This document shows, piece after piece, positions 20,178-30,048 of a stretch of DNA of 53,558 nt. The DNA lies in NCBI GenBank assembly GCA_022768945.1, contig JALEKY010000044.1:1-53558 (forward strand), given 5' to 3'. This DNA is from Christensenellaceae bacterium. Lineage in GTDB: Bacteria > Bacillota > Clostridia > Christensenellales > Borkfalkiaceae. Position numbers and translations under genes: made by a program. Every line of letters starts with the position of its first letter. Within the stretch, counting starts at the first letter, position 1. The notes below the pieces were generated by a model. It was not told the DNA's origin. It did not search any database and saw only the letters and a program-made list of their open reading frames with translations.

Positions 20178-20618
20178 ATGAAACAGTTCAAAGGCAGAGT
20201 TATAAACGGCGGTTACTATAAAGGCGAGGCAGTCGTTTCCCGTCAAGGCGTAAATACGCTTGCTACTTTTCAAAAGTCGGCTCTTTCCGGCGCAAAGCAG
20301 GTTATCGTAGCAGATCAGAACAACCCCGACATTTTTGGTAAAAACATCACGGGTAAGGCGTTGTGTCTTCCTCAGACAATCGGCTCGACCACGGGCGGAA
20401 TGGTTATTCAGGTAATCTGTTCTATGGGCATAAATCCCGCTTGTATGCTGTTTTCGGAGCACATCGACTCACTTGCCGGCGCCGGCGTAATACTTTCCGT
20501 CGTATGGGAAAACAGCAAGCTCATCGCGATAGATATGCTCGGCAAAGAGTTTTTGGAAACCGTTAAAACCGGAGACACGATTGAAGTAAAAGAAGACGGA
20601 ACGGTTACAATTCTGTAA
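20178..20618 (+). CDS. Aconitase X swivel (small) subunit, DUF126 family
   Basis: MKQFKGRVINGGYYKGEAVVSRQGVNT...NPDIFGKNITGKALCLPQTIGSTTGGMVIQVICSMGINPACMLF; adjoins the large subunit. Confidence 0.9.
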   Translation: MKQFKGRVINGGYYKGEAVVSRQGVNTLATFQKSALSGAKQVIVADQNNPDIFGKNITGKALCLPQTIGSTTGGMVIQVICSMGINPACMLFSEHIDSLAGAGVILSVVWENSKLIAIDMLGKEFLETVKTGDTIEVKEDGTVTIL

Positions 20619-20741
20619 TTAACGCTTGGTTTTTCATTCGGCGCGTCCGATTGTTTCTTTGCGCCGTCCTTTTTCAAAAACTCTATATGATAAAACGAAA
20701 TTGCGTAAGTGACGAAAAGGTAAAAATTCCCGGTAAATCGC

Positions 20742-20770
20742 TTGCGTTTTTCGTTTGTTTAGAATATAAT
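20742..20770 (+). promoter_or_regulatory. Putative promoter upstream of the 20822 membrane protein
   Basis: TTGCGT (20742-20747), 17-nt spacer, TATAAT (20765-20770). Confidence 0.55.
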
Positions 20771-20821
20771 GTTTGCATAGGGATATAGAAACTATTTTTT
20801 TTGGGGAGGAGATTTATTTTT

Positions 20822-21385
20822 ATGGCTAAGAAAAAGAAACTCAACATGACGAAGCTTATAGTCGCTTGCGTCGGCGTCGTTTTATCCGTCCTCGTTATCT
20901 GCACGCTGTTTATGCCCGTGTTTAAAATGGAGGGTAAAGCAGCCGGCGTTGATTTGTACTCGAGCAATATTACCGGGGCGGACGTTCTCACCGCTTGCTT
21001 TACGGGAGAAGTTTCTACCGATTTGTCTTCGGGCGCAAGTATTCTCGTTAGGATGAAAAACAGCTCGGATAACGGTTTTGTTACCGGCTTCTTCTGCTGG
21101 ACGTATTTCTTAACTCTCGTTTTCAGCGCGGTTTCGCTCGTTCTTACTTTGTTATCCGTTATCGGAATAAGACTTGAAAAAATCGGCATGCTCGTTGTAT
21201 TACTTACGGTTATACTCGCAGTGCTTGCGTTTATATTCGGTCTGATACTTCCCGGCAAGTTCGCTTCGCTCGATTGGGGAAGTTTGGCTAAGGCAACTAC
21301 TTCGGCTTCGGCTGCGGTATATCTGATGCTTGCAGGCGTGGTAGGCGCGTTGGCTTGCGGTTCCGCTCAGTCTTCCAAATTCTAA
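20822..21385 (+). CDS. Hypothetical multi-pass membrane protein
   Basis: MAKKKKLNMTKLIVACVGVVLSVLVICTLFMPVF followed by further hydrophobic segments; RBS ggggaggag. Confidence 0.7.
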   Translation: MAKKKKLNMTKLIVACVGVVLSVLVICTLFMPVFKMEGKAAGVDLYSSNITGADVLTACFTGEVSTDLSSGASILVRMKNSSDNGFVTGFFCWTYFLTLVFSAVSLVLTLLSVIGIRLEKIGMLVVLLTVILAVLAFIFGLILPGKFASLDWGSLAKATTSASAAVYLMLAGVVGALACGSAQSSKF

Positions 21386-21442
21386 AAACCGCCTAAATCG
21401 CACAAAAACGCACAAAATCGACTTATACAATAATCGATAAAT

Positions 21443-21496
21443 AATTCCGCATACTGAGTATCGTAGCCGATACGGTGTGCGGAATTCGCTTTTTTA
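21443..21496 (+). terminator. Long-stem intrinsic terminator
   Basis: AATTCCGCATACtgaGTATCGtagcCGATACGGTGTGCGGAATTcgcTTTTTT. Confidence 0.85.
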
Positions 21497-21555
21497 TAGG
21501 AGATTGCCTCCGGTTGCCGAGAAGTTTCGTGTTAAATATAAAAAGGAGAATTTAA

Positions 21556-22548
21556 GTGAAAAGTAAAATAAAAGGTACTCTGCTTCTTTGTCTTACCGCT
21601 TTTATCTGGGGTACGGCTTTTGTTTCTCAGACGCTCGGAACGGCATACGTTTCGCCGTTTACTTTCAGCGCAACGAGAATGCTTCTCGGCTCGCTCGTCC
21701 TTTTGCCCGTAATTATTGTAAGAGATTTTGTCGGTAGAAATAAAGAAAAGAAAAACGTGATCGGACTAACTCTCGAACAGCTTGAAAAAGCGAATAAAAT
21801 TAAAGACGAGAAAAAACATAAAACCGTCAAAAAAACTTTGATAAGCGGGCTTATCGTCGGCATTGCGTTTTGTGTCGCCGCGAACTTGCAACAGTACGCG
21901 TTTCTTTATTCTTCCCCCGGAAAAATCGCTTTTATAACGTCTACGTACGTTTTGTTCGTACCGTTTATAAGTTTGATTTTCGGCAAAAAAATAAGAGCGA
22001 TAACCTGGATTTCGGTTGTGCTCGGCGCATGCGGATTGTTCCTCCTTTGCGTGGACGTAAGCGACCTTAGCGGCGGAATAAACTTCGGTGACGTGCTCGC
22101 TCTCGTTTGCGCGGTGGCTTTCGCTATACATATTCTCGTAATCGAAAAGTTTTTGCCGGGAGTCGACGGATTAAAGCTTGCGTGCCTTCAGTTTTTCGTC
22201 GCGGGTGTTATATCGCTTGTCCTTATGTTTATTTTCGAAAAACCGAGCTTCTCGCAGATTAAGGGCGCGTGGCTTTATATCGGTTACGCGGGAGTGCTTA
22301 GTTGCGGCGTGGCTTACACCCTTCAGATCGTCGGACAAAAGTATCTCGACGCGTCGTTCGCAACCCTTATAATGTCTACCGAGTCGGTGTTTGCGGTTAT
22401 CGCCTCTGCGATAATTCTTCCCGATACGCAGCTTTCTTTGGAGGAGATAATCGGTTGCTGCGTTATGTTTATAGCCGTTGTTTTGCCATGTGTGGCTGAC
22501 ATCGTAAAAGCAAAAAGAGAAAGTAAAAATACAGACGGCATGGATTGA
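21556..22548 (+). CDS. DMT superfamily (EamA) transporter
   Basis: KGTLLLCLTAFIWGTAFVSQTLGTAYVSPFTFSATRMLLGSLVLLPVI and C-terminal EamA repeat (GVAYTLQIVGQKYLDASFATLIMSTESVFAVIASAIIL); GTG start. Confidence 0.9.
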   Translation: MKSKIKGTLLLCLTAFIWGTAFVSQTLGTAYVSPFTFSATRMLLGSLVLLPVIIVRDFVGRNKEKKNVIGLTLEQLEKANKIKDEKKHKTVKKTLISGLIVGIAFCVAANLQQYAFLYSSPGKIAFITSTYVLFVPFISLIFGKKIRAITWISVVLGACGLFLLCVDVSDLSGGINFGDVLALVCAVAFAIHILVIEKFLPGVDGLKLACLQFFVAGVISLVLMFIFEKPSFSQIKGAWLYIGYAGVLSCGVAYTLQIVGQKYLDASFATLIMSTESVFAVIASAIILPDTQLSLEEIIGCCVMFIAVVLPCVADIVKAKRESKNTDGMD

Positions 22549-22679
22549 GCAGACATAAATTGAGAGATATAAAAGGTAAATGAAAAGTCCCGAGGAAATT
22601 GCAACGGCGTAATTATCCGCGGGACTGTTTTTTATCCGAAAAGATATTGGCGATAAGAAATGGAATTCCTATCTGTCGA

Positions 22680-24170
22680 TTACTTTGTTTTTAGAACTAC
22701 GTCGTGCGCGCCGCCCTCTACGATACTTACGGACGAAACGAGCGTAATCTTGGCTTTCTGTTGAAGTTCGGAAATCGTAAGCGCGCCGCAGTTGCACATA
22801 GTTGAGCGAACCTTTGCAAGCGTTCTCTGAACGTTATCTCCGAGTTTGCCGGCATAGGGGACGTAGGAGTCGACGCCTTCTTCGAAAGAGAGTTTAGCCG
22901 CGCCGCCCATATCGTATCTCTGCCAGTTTCTCGCGCGGTTGGAGCCTTCGCCCCAGTACTCTTTCATAAGGTTGCCGTTGATTAAAATTTTATTGGAGGG
23001 GCTTTCGTCGAAGCGTGCGAAGTACCTGCCGAGCATAACGAAATCCGCGCCCATTGCGAGAGCCAACGTGATATGATGGTCGTGAACGATGCCGCCGTCC
23101 GAGCAAACGGGAACGTAAACGCCCGTTTCTTTAAAATATTCGTCGCGGGCTTTGCAAACGTCCATAACCGCGCTTGCCTGACCTCTGCCGATGCCTTTCG
23201 TTTCGCGAGTTATGCAAATCGAGCCGCCGCCGATACCTACTTTAACGAAATCCGCCCCGCAGGAAGCGAGGAATCTGAAACCTTCGGCGTCTACAACGTT
23301 GCCCGCGCCGACTTTTACCGTATCGCCGTAAGTCTTACGGATATAGTCTATCGTTATTTTCTGCCATTCGGTAAAACCTTCGGAAGAGTCTATGCAGAGA
23401 ACGTCAGCCCCGGCGTTTACAAGTGCGGGTACGCGTTCGCGGAAATCTCTTGTGTTTATGCCCGCGCCCACGATAAAGCGTTTCTGGCTGTCCAAAAGTT
23501 CGTTCTGATACTTTTTATGTTCGTCGTAATCTTTTCTGAAAACGAAATAGAGAAGTTTTCCGTTTTTATCGATGATGGGGAGGGAGTTTAATTTGTTGTC
23601 CCAGATGATGTCGTTGGCTTCTTTTAAAGAGGTGTGTTCGGGAGCGGTGACGAGCTTTGAAAACGGAGTCATAAACGTTTCGACCTTTTCGTCCAAAGTC
23701 ATTCTGCTTATTCTGTAATCGCGCCCCGTAACGATACCTATAAGTTTTCCGTTAGGCGTTCCGTCCTCTGTAACTGCAACGGTGGAGTGCCCGGTGCGCT
23801 GTTTGAGTTCGAGAACGTCTTTAAGCGTGTCGGTCGGTTTAATGTTAGAGTCGCTTACTACAAAGCCTGCTTTATACGCTTTTGTGCGGGCGACCATTTC
23901 GGCTTCACTCTCTATCGACTGAGAACCGTATATGAACGCGCAGCCGCCTTCTTTAGCGAGAGCGACGGCGAGTTTGTCGTCCGAAACGGACTGCATTATA
24001 GCGGAAACCATCGGAATGTTTAGGGAGATGGGGCATTCTTCGCCTTTCTTGAACTTCACGAGAGGAGTTTTAAGACTTACGTTCTGAGGAATACAATCCG
24101 CCGAAGAGTATCCAGGCACTAAAAGATATTCGTTAAAAGTATGCGATGTTTCGTTTATAAGCGTTGCCAT
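22680..24170 (-). CDS. guaB: IMP dehydrogenase
   Basis: [59 protein letters not shown] catalytic Cys loop, CBS pair, flap [12 protein letters not shown]. Confidence 0.93.
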   Translation of the reverse strand: MATLINETSHTFNEYLLVPGYSSADCIPQNVSLKTPLVKFKKGEECPISLNIPMVSAIMQSVSDDKLAVALAKEGGCAFIYGSQSIESEAEMVARTKAYKAGFVVSDSNIKPTDTLKDVLELKQRTGHSTVAVTEDGTPNGKLIGIVTGRDYRISRMTLDEKVETFMTPFSKLVTAPEHTSLKEANDIIWDNKLNSLPIIDKNGKLLYFVFRKDYDEHKKYQNELLDSQKRFIVGAGINTRDFRERVPALVNAGADVLCIDSSEGFTEWQKITIDYIRKTYGDTVKVGAGNVVDAEGFRFLASCGADFVKVGIGGGSICITRETKGIGRGQASAVMDVCKARDEYFKETGVYVPVCSDGGIVHDHHITLALAMGADFVMLGRYFARFDESPSNKILINGNLMKEYWGEGSNRARNWQRYDMGGAAKLSFEEGVDSYVPYAGKLGDNVQRTLAKVRSTMCNCGALTISELQQKAKITLVSSVSIVEGGAHDVVLKTK

Positions 24171-24299
24171 ATTTTGTCCGTCCTTTGTATTATTTGTTTA
24201 AGAGGGTATTAAATCCCCGAGTATTTTTTAAGGTAAATTTTTTCTATTCTACTATAAAGCAAAGTTTTTGTCAAACGATTAGTGAATGGAATCAGTAAT

Positions 24300-24325
24300 A
24301 AAAAAGCGAATAATTCGCTTTTTTA
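24300..24325. terminator. Palindromic terminator downstream of ispDF
   Basis: AAAAAAGCGAAtaaTTCGCTTTTTT. Confidence 0.7.
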
Positions 24326-24346
24326 GGAATAATTCGCTTTCGTTTT

Positions 24347-25492
24347 CTATAATTTGTCGTACACGTTAAAACGGTCTTTAAAAAGAAGCGCGTATGCCTG
24401 ACAGCCGATTGCTTCTTCTCTGCCGATAAGCCCCACGCCCTCGAGAGTGGTGCAGGAAACGCCTACGGCTTCTTCGCTTATGCCGAGGAGCCCGGCGACG
24501 TTCGCTTTAATTTTATGTACATACCCGTTCAATCTCGGCTTTTCTGCTTGTATAACGATTGAAACGTTTTTTACATGCATTTTAATTTCTTTAAGCATTC
24601 CGAGTACGGATTTCAAAAGTATCGCGCTTGAAACGTCTTTGTACTGCGCTTCGGTATCGGGAAATTGATTGCCGATGTCTTTGAGAGAAGCCGCGGAGAG
24701 AAGGGCGTCCATAACGGCGTGTAGAACAACGTCCGCGTCGCTGTGTCCCAAAAGCCCCTTTTCGTACGGAATTTCAACTCCGCCGAGTATAAGCTTTCTG
24801 CCCTTTTCGAGGCGGTGAAGGTCGTAACCCGTGCCGCAGTACGTGTCCGGATATTTTTCAAAATCCTCTTTAAACGTGAGTTTTACGTTACTTTTTAAGC
24901 CTTCCACCATATGCGCAGGCTTAATAAATCTCGCATACACGCCGGCGTCGTCGGTAAAAATTTCCTTTCTCGTAACGTGCGAATAAGCCTCTAAAATTTC
25001 GGAGAGTAAAAACGCCTGAGGCGTTTGAACGCTTATGCAATCGTTGCGGTGAGTTTCGGTTATAAGGTCGCCGTCTACAACGCCCACTGTGTCGACGCAA
25101 GGGATAGCCGCAACGCCGCTGCCGAAAGTCAGTACGCTGTCAAGGCAGGCGTCTATAAGCTCTTCGGTAACGAAAGGGCGGGCGCCGTCGTGAATGATGA
25201 CGATGTCGCCGTCGCACTCGTTAAGGGCGTTAAGAACGGAAAAAGTTCGGGTTTCGCCCCCGACAACGAGCCTTACCGGAGTATTCTTTACGTTTGCGAT
25301 TATTTTTTTATAGTCGTCGTAGTACTCTTCGCTCGCGGTTATGATAATTTCGTCTATCCGCTCGTCGTAATCGAACGGGAGAAGCGTTCTCTCCAAAACG
25401 GTTTTGTTGCCGATTTTTTCAAGAAGCTTATTTCCTTTAAGTTTTGCTCTGCTGCCTTTGCCTGCAGCGGTGATTATTGCCGTAGTTTTCAT
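24347..25492 (-). CDS. ispDF: Bifunctional IspD/IspF (MEP cytidylyltransferase / MECDP synthase)
   Basis: IspD: MKTTAIITAAGKGSRAKLKGNKLLEKIGNKTVLERTL..IIHDGARPFVTEELI; IspF: GTGYDLHRLEKGRKLILGGVEIPYEKGLLGHSDADVVLHAVMDALLSAASLKDIG. Confidence 0.95.
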   Translation of the reverse strand: MKTTAIITAAGKGSRAKLKGNKLLEKIGNKTVLERTLLPFDYDERIDEIIITASEEYYDDYKKIIANVKNTPVRLVVGGETRTFSVLNALNECDGDIVIIHDGARPFVTEELIDACLDSVLTFGSGVAAIPCVDTVGVVDGDLITETHRNDCISVQTPQAFLLSEILEAYSHVTRKEIFTDDAGVYARFIKPAHMVEGLKSNVKLTFKEDFEKYPDTYCGTGYDLHRLEKGRKLILGGVEIPYEKGLLGHSDADVVLHAVMDALLSAASLKDIGNQFPDTEAQYKDVSSAILLKSVLGMLKEIKMHVKNVSIVIQAEKPRLNGYVHKIKANVAGLLGISEEAVGVSCTTLEGVGLIGREEAIGCQAYALLFKDRFNVYDKL

Positions 25493-25592
25493 TTTTTTAT
25501 CGAATAATGTGCGAAATAGGTGATTTTTGTTTTATTTGTTCGTTTTTTGTCGAGAAAAGCCGAAACATCTCGAAAATGCGTGATATAAGGGA

Positions 25593-26885
25593 CTAATCGT
25601 CGATTTTTACGTTAGTTTCGTCGTAAGACTTCGTTTCGATTTTTGCGTTGAAAATCGCGGTGAGGCATTTTATAGCGTTGTCGTAATCGCTCGGAGCGAA
25701 CGTTTCGCAAGCCGAGTGCATGGCGAGTTGGGGCATGCCAACGTCTACGGAACGAATGGAAAGCTGGCTTGAACTGATTGCGCCGAGAGTGCCGCCGCAA
25801 GGGAGATCGGAGCGCATATAGAAGTCCTGATACTTGTTTCCCGTTTCGTTTAAAATATGTTTGATAAGCGCAGAAGAATAGCCGTCGGTGGTGTAATTTC
25901 CGCACGCGTGGTGCTTGATTACAAGCCCCCCTCCGAGAACTACGGGGTTTTGCTTATCCGAAAGCTCGGGGTGGTTGGGGTGAATCGCATGGGCGTTATC
26001 CGCTGAAACAAGCAGAGATTTTGCGAGCGCGCTAAGATATTCTTCGCGCTCGATTCCGAGACAGAGAGAAATTCTTTCCGTAATGTCTTTCAAAAAAGTC
26101 GAGCCTGCACTCTGTTTGGTTCTCGAACCGACTTCCTCGTTGTCCGCAAGATAAATCATCGCGACGTTTTTCGGATTTGAGGCGATTAAAGCTTCTACGG
26201 ACGAAAAAGCGGAGGTAAGGTTGTCCACCCTCGGCGCGAGCGCGAATTCGTCGTTAAAACCGTACTTGACGGGCGTTATCGCGGGGGAAGCGAACAAATC
26301 GAAATCGAGTATCTTTCCCCCGTACTTCTTCTCGAGGATTTTGGTGAGAGAATTCCGATCGATGCCGGGAATAACAAGCCCCGCGAGTGGTTGCATATCC
26401 GTTTGCGGGTTAAGTTTAAAACCGTCGTTAGCCTGTCTGTTGAAATGAATCGCCACCGACGGGATTGCGAATGTCTGGTCTGTTTCCGCGACTATCGAAA
26501 GGATTTTTCCGTCTATTTCGGTTATAATTCTGCCCGCGACCTTCAAAGGAATATCAAGCATGGAGTAGAACAAGCCGCCGCCGTATTTTTCGACGTTGAA
26601 TTTTAAGTAGTTTCCGTCCGAAAATTCGTTTCCGCCCTTTAATTTAAAACAGGGAGAATCGGTGTGCGAAGCGGTTATCGTAAAAGAAAAATCCTCGCCT
26701 GTTTTAAACGCTATAAGCGCGGAGCCGTCGCGAACGACGTAGTATTTTCCGTGTTTTTTTATATTCCATTTTTCGCTCTCTTCAAGCTTTTCAAAGCCGT
26801 TTTGCAACAGAAGTTTTTCCGCTTCTTTTACTGCATGATAGGGTGTGAGCGAGCTTTTTAATAATTCTAATATATCCGCGTTCAT
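25593..26885 (-). CDS. M18 family aminopeptidase
   Basis: ATG at 26885 (MNADILELLKSSLTPYHAVKEAEKLL); TASHTDSPCFKLKGG; YLADNEEVGSRTKQSAGSTFL; SADNAHAIHPNHPE. The ORF-track N-terminal extension to 27131 is not supported. Confidence 0.93.
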   Translation of the reverse strand: MNADILELLKSSLTPYHAVKEAEKLLLQNGFEKLEESEKWNIKKHGKYYVVRDGSALIAFKTGEDFSFTITASHTDSPCFKLKGGNEFSDGNYLKFNVEKYGGGLFYSMLDIPLKVAGRIITEIDGKILSIVAETDQTFAIPSVAIHFNRQANDGFKLNPQTDMQPLAGLVIPGIDRNSLTKILEKKYGGKILDFDLFASPAITPVKYGFNDEFALAPRVDNLTSAFSSVEALIASNPKNVAMIYLADNEEVGSRTKQSAGSTFLKDITERISLCLGIEREEYLSALAKSLLVSADNAHAIHPNHPELSDKQNPVVLGGGLVIKHHACGNYTTDGYSSALIKHILNETGNKYQDFYMRSDLPCGGTLGAISSSQLSIRSVDVGMPQLAMHSACETFAPSDYDNAIKCLTAIFNAKIETKSYDETNVKIDD

Positions 26886-27310
26886 TTTTCGTTCCTTTTT
26901 TCGTTTTTGATTAAACCTGTATTTTTTATACATTATATCACATCGTATGGTAAAAATCAACGGAAAATTTTCATAAAATCCCCTATATAAACGGAAATAT
27001 AAAACGACGAAAACGCGCTTGAAATATTTTAAAAAGTTCACAAAAGGGGAAAGACGGTTTTTTGTGAAAAACAAGCGTTCGGTCTTGTTTTTAAAGAGTT
27101 TATGAGGCGATTTAGGTTTCTTATTTGTCATTATATATAATATGTGTTTTCGTAAAACTCATTTCGTTTCGGAAATACAAAAATTAACAAGTGTTACTTA
27201 AAATAAACTTAAAAATTTTTATGATAAAAATGTGAAAACTATGTGTGAGTTAATAATAAGTTAATATATGCGTTGTATAATTCAGGCATAACAAAAGGGA
27301 GGCAATCAAA

Positions 27311-28531
27311 ATGAAAAGAATTTTAGGAATTATTTTATCGGTTTGCATGCTCGCAGGGTGCCTGTGCATGTTTACTTCCTGCTCGAAGGAGCCGACCGCT
27401 ACCGGCAGAATGACCGTTGACATCAACCCGAGCGTTGAATTTATGCTCGATAAAGACAACAAGGTTATTTCCGCAACCGCGCTCAACGACGACGGCGAAG
27501 TTATTCTTTACGGCGAAGCTTTCGTAGGCAAAACCGCTGAAGAAGCTGCTAAAATGGTAGTTGAAATCGCAAACGAAACGGGCTATCTCGTAAAAGGCGA
27601 AGCTACCGCAACCAAGGACGAAATCAAAATCAGCATTTCTTCCGATACGGCTAACATCGAAGCTCTTTACGAAAAAGTTCAGAACAAGGTAAAAGACTTC
27701 GTTGAAAAGAACGGTATCGACGCGCAGATTAAGAAAGGCGAAGCTCTCGCTCTCGACGCGCTTAGAAAGTATGTTGTTGCAAATACCGAATACACCGAAG
27801 ACGACGTTAAAGACATGACCGCTACTCAGCTTTACGCAGCTCTCGGCGCAACCAGACTCGATCAGGCAGGTCTTTATTCCGAAGCTCTCCGTAACGCGTA
27901 CACCACAGCTAAGAATTACGACTTCAAATTTGCGGAAAAAGAAGAAACCGCTAAAGTAATCGAGGCTATGGGCTCTGTTGCTCAATTTAATTACAGCATC
28001 TATCAGAAAGCTCTTGCTGCTTATAAAAACGCTATCAAAGCGGTAGAAGACGCGAGATTCGAATACCTTGTTTCCGCAGACAGCGAATACCAGAAAACTC
28101 TTGCAAAACTAAGAGCTGCTAAAGAAGATTTCATTATTCAGAAGAAGTTAGTTGCTTCCCTGAACGTTAACGACGCAAACTACTCGGCTCAGCTCGAGAT
28201 TTACGTAAACCTTCAGGACGCTTACGAAGCAATACTCAAAGCGTACGAAGCTTGCGGCGACGCGGCTAACAAAACCATCGACGGACTCGTAAAAGTTATG
28301 CAGACCGGTTACGACGCTCTTGCAAACGCGGAGAAATTGTTCCCCACCAACGTTAAAGAACAGCTTACCGCTAAGGCAAAAGACATCGAAAACGCTGCTA
28401 ACAAAGCTAAAGACGACGCGTTCGCTTCTTTCGAAAAAGCACACAAGGAAGACATCGAAGCGGCTGAAAAGAGCGTTAAGGAGTACAAACAGAAACTTAA
28501 AGACATTGCCGCAGGCAGAGAAGTTAAGTAA
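27311..28531 (+). CDS. Lipoprotein with RsgI middle-domain-like N-terminal region and long alpha-helical C-terminus
   Basis: Signal MKRILGIILSVCMLAGCLC; MTVDINPSVEFMLDKDNKVISATALNDDGEVILYGEAFVGKTAEEAAKMVVEIANETGYL resembles the RsgI middle domain; C-terminal helix-rich region. Confidence 0.75.
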   Translation: MKRILGIILSVCMLAGCLCMFTSCSKEPTATGRMTVDINPSVEFMLDKDNKVISATALNDDGEVILYGEAFVGKTAEEAAKMVVEIANETGYLVKGEATATKDEIKISISSDTANIEALYEKVQNKVKDFVEKNGIDAQIKKGEALALDALRKYVVANTEYTEDDVKDMTATQLYAALGATRLDQAGLYSEALRNAYTTAKNYDFKFAEKEETAKVIEAMGSVAQFNYSIYQKALAAYKNAIKAVEDARFEYLVSADSEYQKTLAKLRAAKEDFIIQKKLVASLNVNDANYSAQLEIYVNLQDAYEAILKAYEACGDAANKTIDGLVKVMQTGYDALANAEKLFPTNVKEQLTAKAKDIENAANKAKDDAFASFEKAHKEDIEAAEKSVKEYKQKLKDIAAGREVK

Positions 28532-28550
28532 TTAAAAACAAATTCGAAGG

Positions 28551-28584
28551 GCGAGCTTTTTACGGCTCGCTCTTTTTCTTTTTT
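28551..28584 (+). terminator. Intrinsic terminator after the RsgI-M-like lipoprotein
   Basis: GCGAGCtttttacgGCTCGC followed by TCTTTTTCTTTTTT. Confidence 0.75.
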
Positions 28585-28598
28585 GGCGGCGAAAAACG

Positions 28599-28628
28599 TT
28601 GACTATTCCTCTTTGCGTTTGATATAAT
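28599..28628 (+). promoter_or_regulatory. Putative promoter for the acyltransferase gene
   Basis: TTGACT (28599-28604), 18-nt spacer, TATAAT (28623-28628). Confidence 0.6.
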
Positions 28629-28708
28629 AATACGGTGGTTTGAAACAATACGGCAGCTCGAATGCCGACGGGCAGTTCAAAAGCGAAAACGCTGATAAGG
28701 CAAAATAT

Positions 28709-29983
28709 ATGAAAATAAAAGTCAGGGAAGAAAAATACGAAAACGTTCTTGCGCTAAAGCCGGAAAAAAGGCTCAAACCGAAAAAGCCGAGCAGGTTTAT
28801 CAGGTGGCTTTTAAAAACGGCGTCCGCTGCGGAACTTAAAAAAACGAATTTTTCATATACGGAAGAGAGGACGGAACTTCTCGCTAAAAACGAGCCGTGC
28901 GTTTTCCTTATGAATCATTCGAGCTTTATCGATTTAAAAATCGCCGCTACGGTGCTGTATCCGCGCCCGTTTAACATAGTTTGCACGTCGGATGGTTTCG
29001 TCGGAAAAAATCGGTTTATGAGAAGCCTCGGGTGTATTCCCACAAACAAATTCGTATCCGATCCGCTGCTTGTAAAGGATATTTTATATTCGCTAAGGAA
29101 ACTTAAATCTTCCGTTTTGATTTACCCCGAAGCGAGTTATTCTTTCGACGGCACTGCGACTCCGCTTCCGGACAGCGTAGGTAAACTCGTAAAAATGGCG
29201 AACGTTCCGCTTGTTATGATTAAAACGGAGGGCGCATTTATTCACGATCCGTTGTACAACGGTCTTCGCCCGAGAAATACCGACGTGTCCGCTTCGATTA
29301 AGGTTTTATGGACGAAAGAGGAACTTGAAAAAGTTTCTGTCGACGAAATCAAGCAAAAGCTTATCGAAGAATTTTCTTTCGACAATTTTAAAAGTCAGTT
29401 TGAAAGAGGCGTAAGCATCACGGAATCCTTCCGCGCGGACGGACTGAACCGCGTGCTTTACAAATGCGCTTCCTGCGGGGCGGAGGGTAAAACTTTCGGC
29501 AAAGGAATTACCGTCGAGTGTTCCGCGTGCGGAAAAAAATACACGCTTACCGAAAGCGGAAAACTGCGTGCGGAGGACGGCGAAACACGTTTTGAATTCG
29601 TATCCGATTGGTATAATTGGGAGCGTGAATGCGTAAAAAAAGAGATTCTCGACGGCGTTTATAAATTAGACGTAAAAGTGAGAATTTGCGTGTTAAAGGG
29701 CACTAAATGCCTTTACAGCGTGGGTGAAGGAAGGCTTCGCCACGACGAGAACGGCTTTGTTTTAACGGGGCTTGACGGAAAACTCGAATACCGTCAGTCG
29801 CCGGAATCGTCGTATAGCCTTTACGCCGATTATTTCTGGTACGAAATAGGCGATATGATTTGCATAGGCGAGGGCGGAATTATGTATTACTGTTTCCCGT
29901 TCGATTGCGGCGACGTGGTTGCTAAAACAAGGCTTGCGGCAGAGGAAATGTACATACTGAAAAGACAGGGACTTATAAAATAA
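28709..29983 (+). CDS. PlsC-like 1-acyl-glycerol-3-phosphate acyltransferase with C-terminal zinc ribbon
   Basis: NHx4D motif NHSSFID; YPEASYSFDG block; zinc-ribbon cysteines YKCASCGAEGKTFGKGITVECSACGKKY. ATG 28709 preferred over a TTG at 28640 that sits about 12 nt past the -10. Confidence 0.8.
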   Translation: MKIKVREEKYENVLALKPEKRLKPKKPSRFIRWLLKTASAAELKKTNFSYTEERTELLAKNEPCVFLMNHSSFIDLKIAATVLYPRPFNIVCTSDGFVGKNRFMRSLGCIPTNKFVSDPLLVKDILYSLRKLKSSVLIYPEASYSFDGTATPLPDSVGKLVKMANVPLVMIKTEGAFIHDPLYNGLRPRNTDVSASIKVLWTKEELEKVSVDEIKQKLIEEFSFDNFKSQFERGVSITESFRADGLNRVLYKCASCGAEGKTFGKGITVECSACGKKYTLTESGKLRAEDGETRFEFVSDWYNWERECVKKEILDGVYKLDVKVRICVLKGTKCLYSVGEGRLRHDENGFVLTGLDGKLEYRQSPESSYSLYADYFWYEIGDMICIGEGGIMYYCFPFDCGDVVAKTRLAAEEMYILKRQGLIK

Positions 29984-30048
29984 CGTCGTCCGTTTTAGAC
30001 AAAAATATAAGGAAAAAAACGATCTCAAAAAGGAGAGAAATCAATATA

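Noticed and set aside
22680-24170. Purine riboswitch upstream of guaB
   Set aside because: No aptamer-like three-way junction recognised in 24171-24260; region is AT-rich and unstructured by eye.
26886-27131. N-terminal extension of the M18 aminopeptidase ORF
   Set aside because: The extension translates AT-rich intergenic DNA (MTNKKPKSPHKLFKNKTERLFF...); family homology starts at MNADILELL with an AAGGAA-type RBS upstream.
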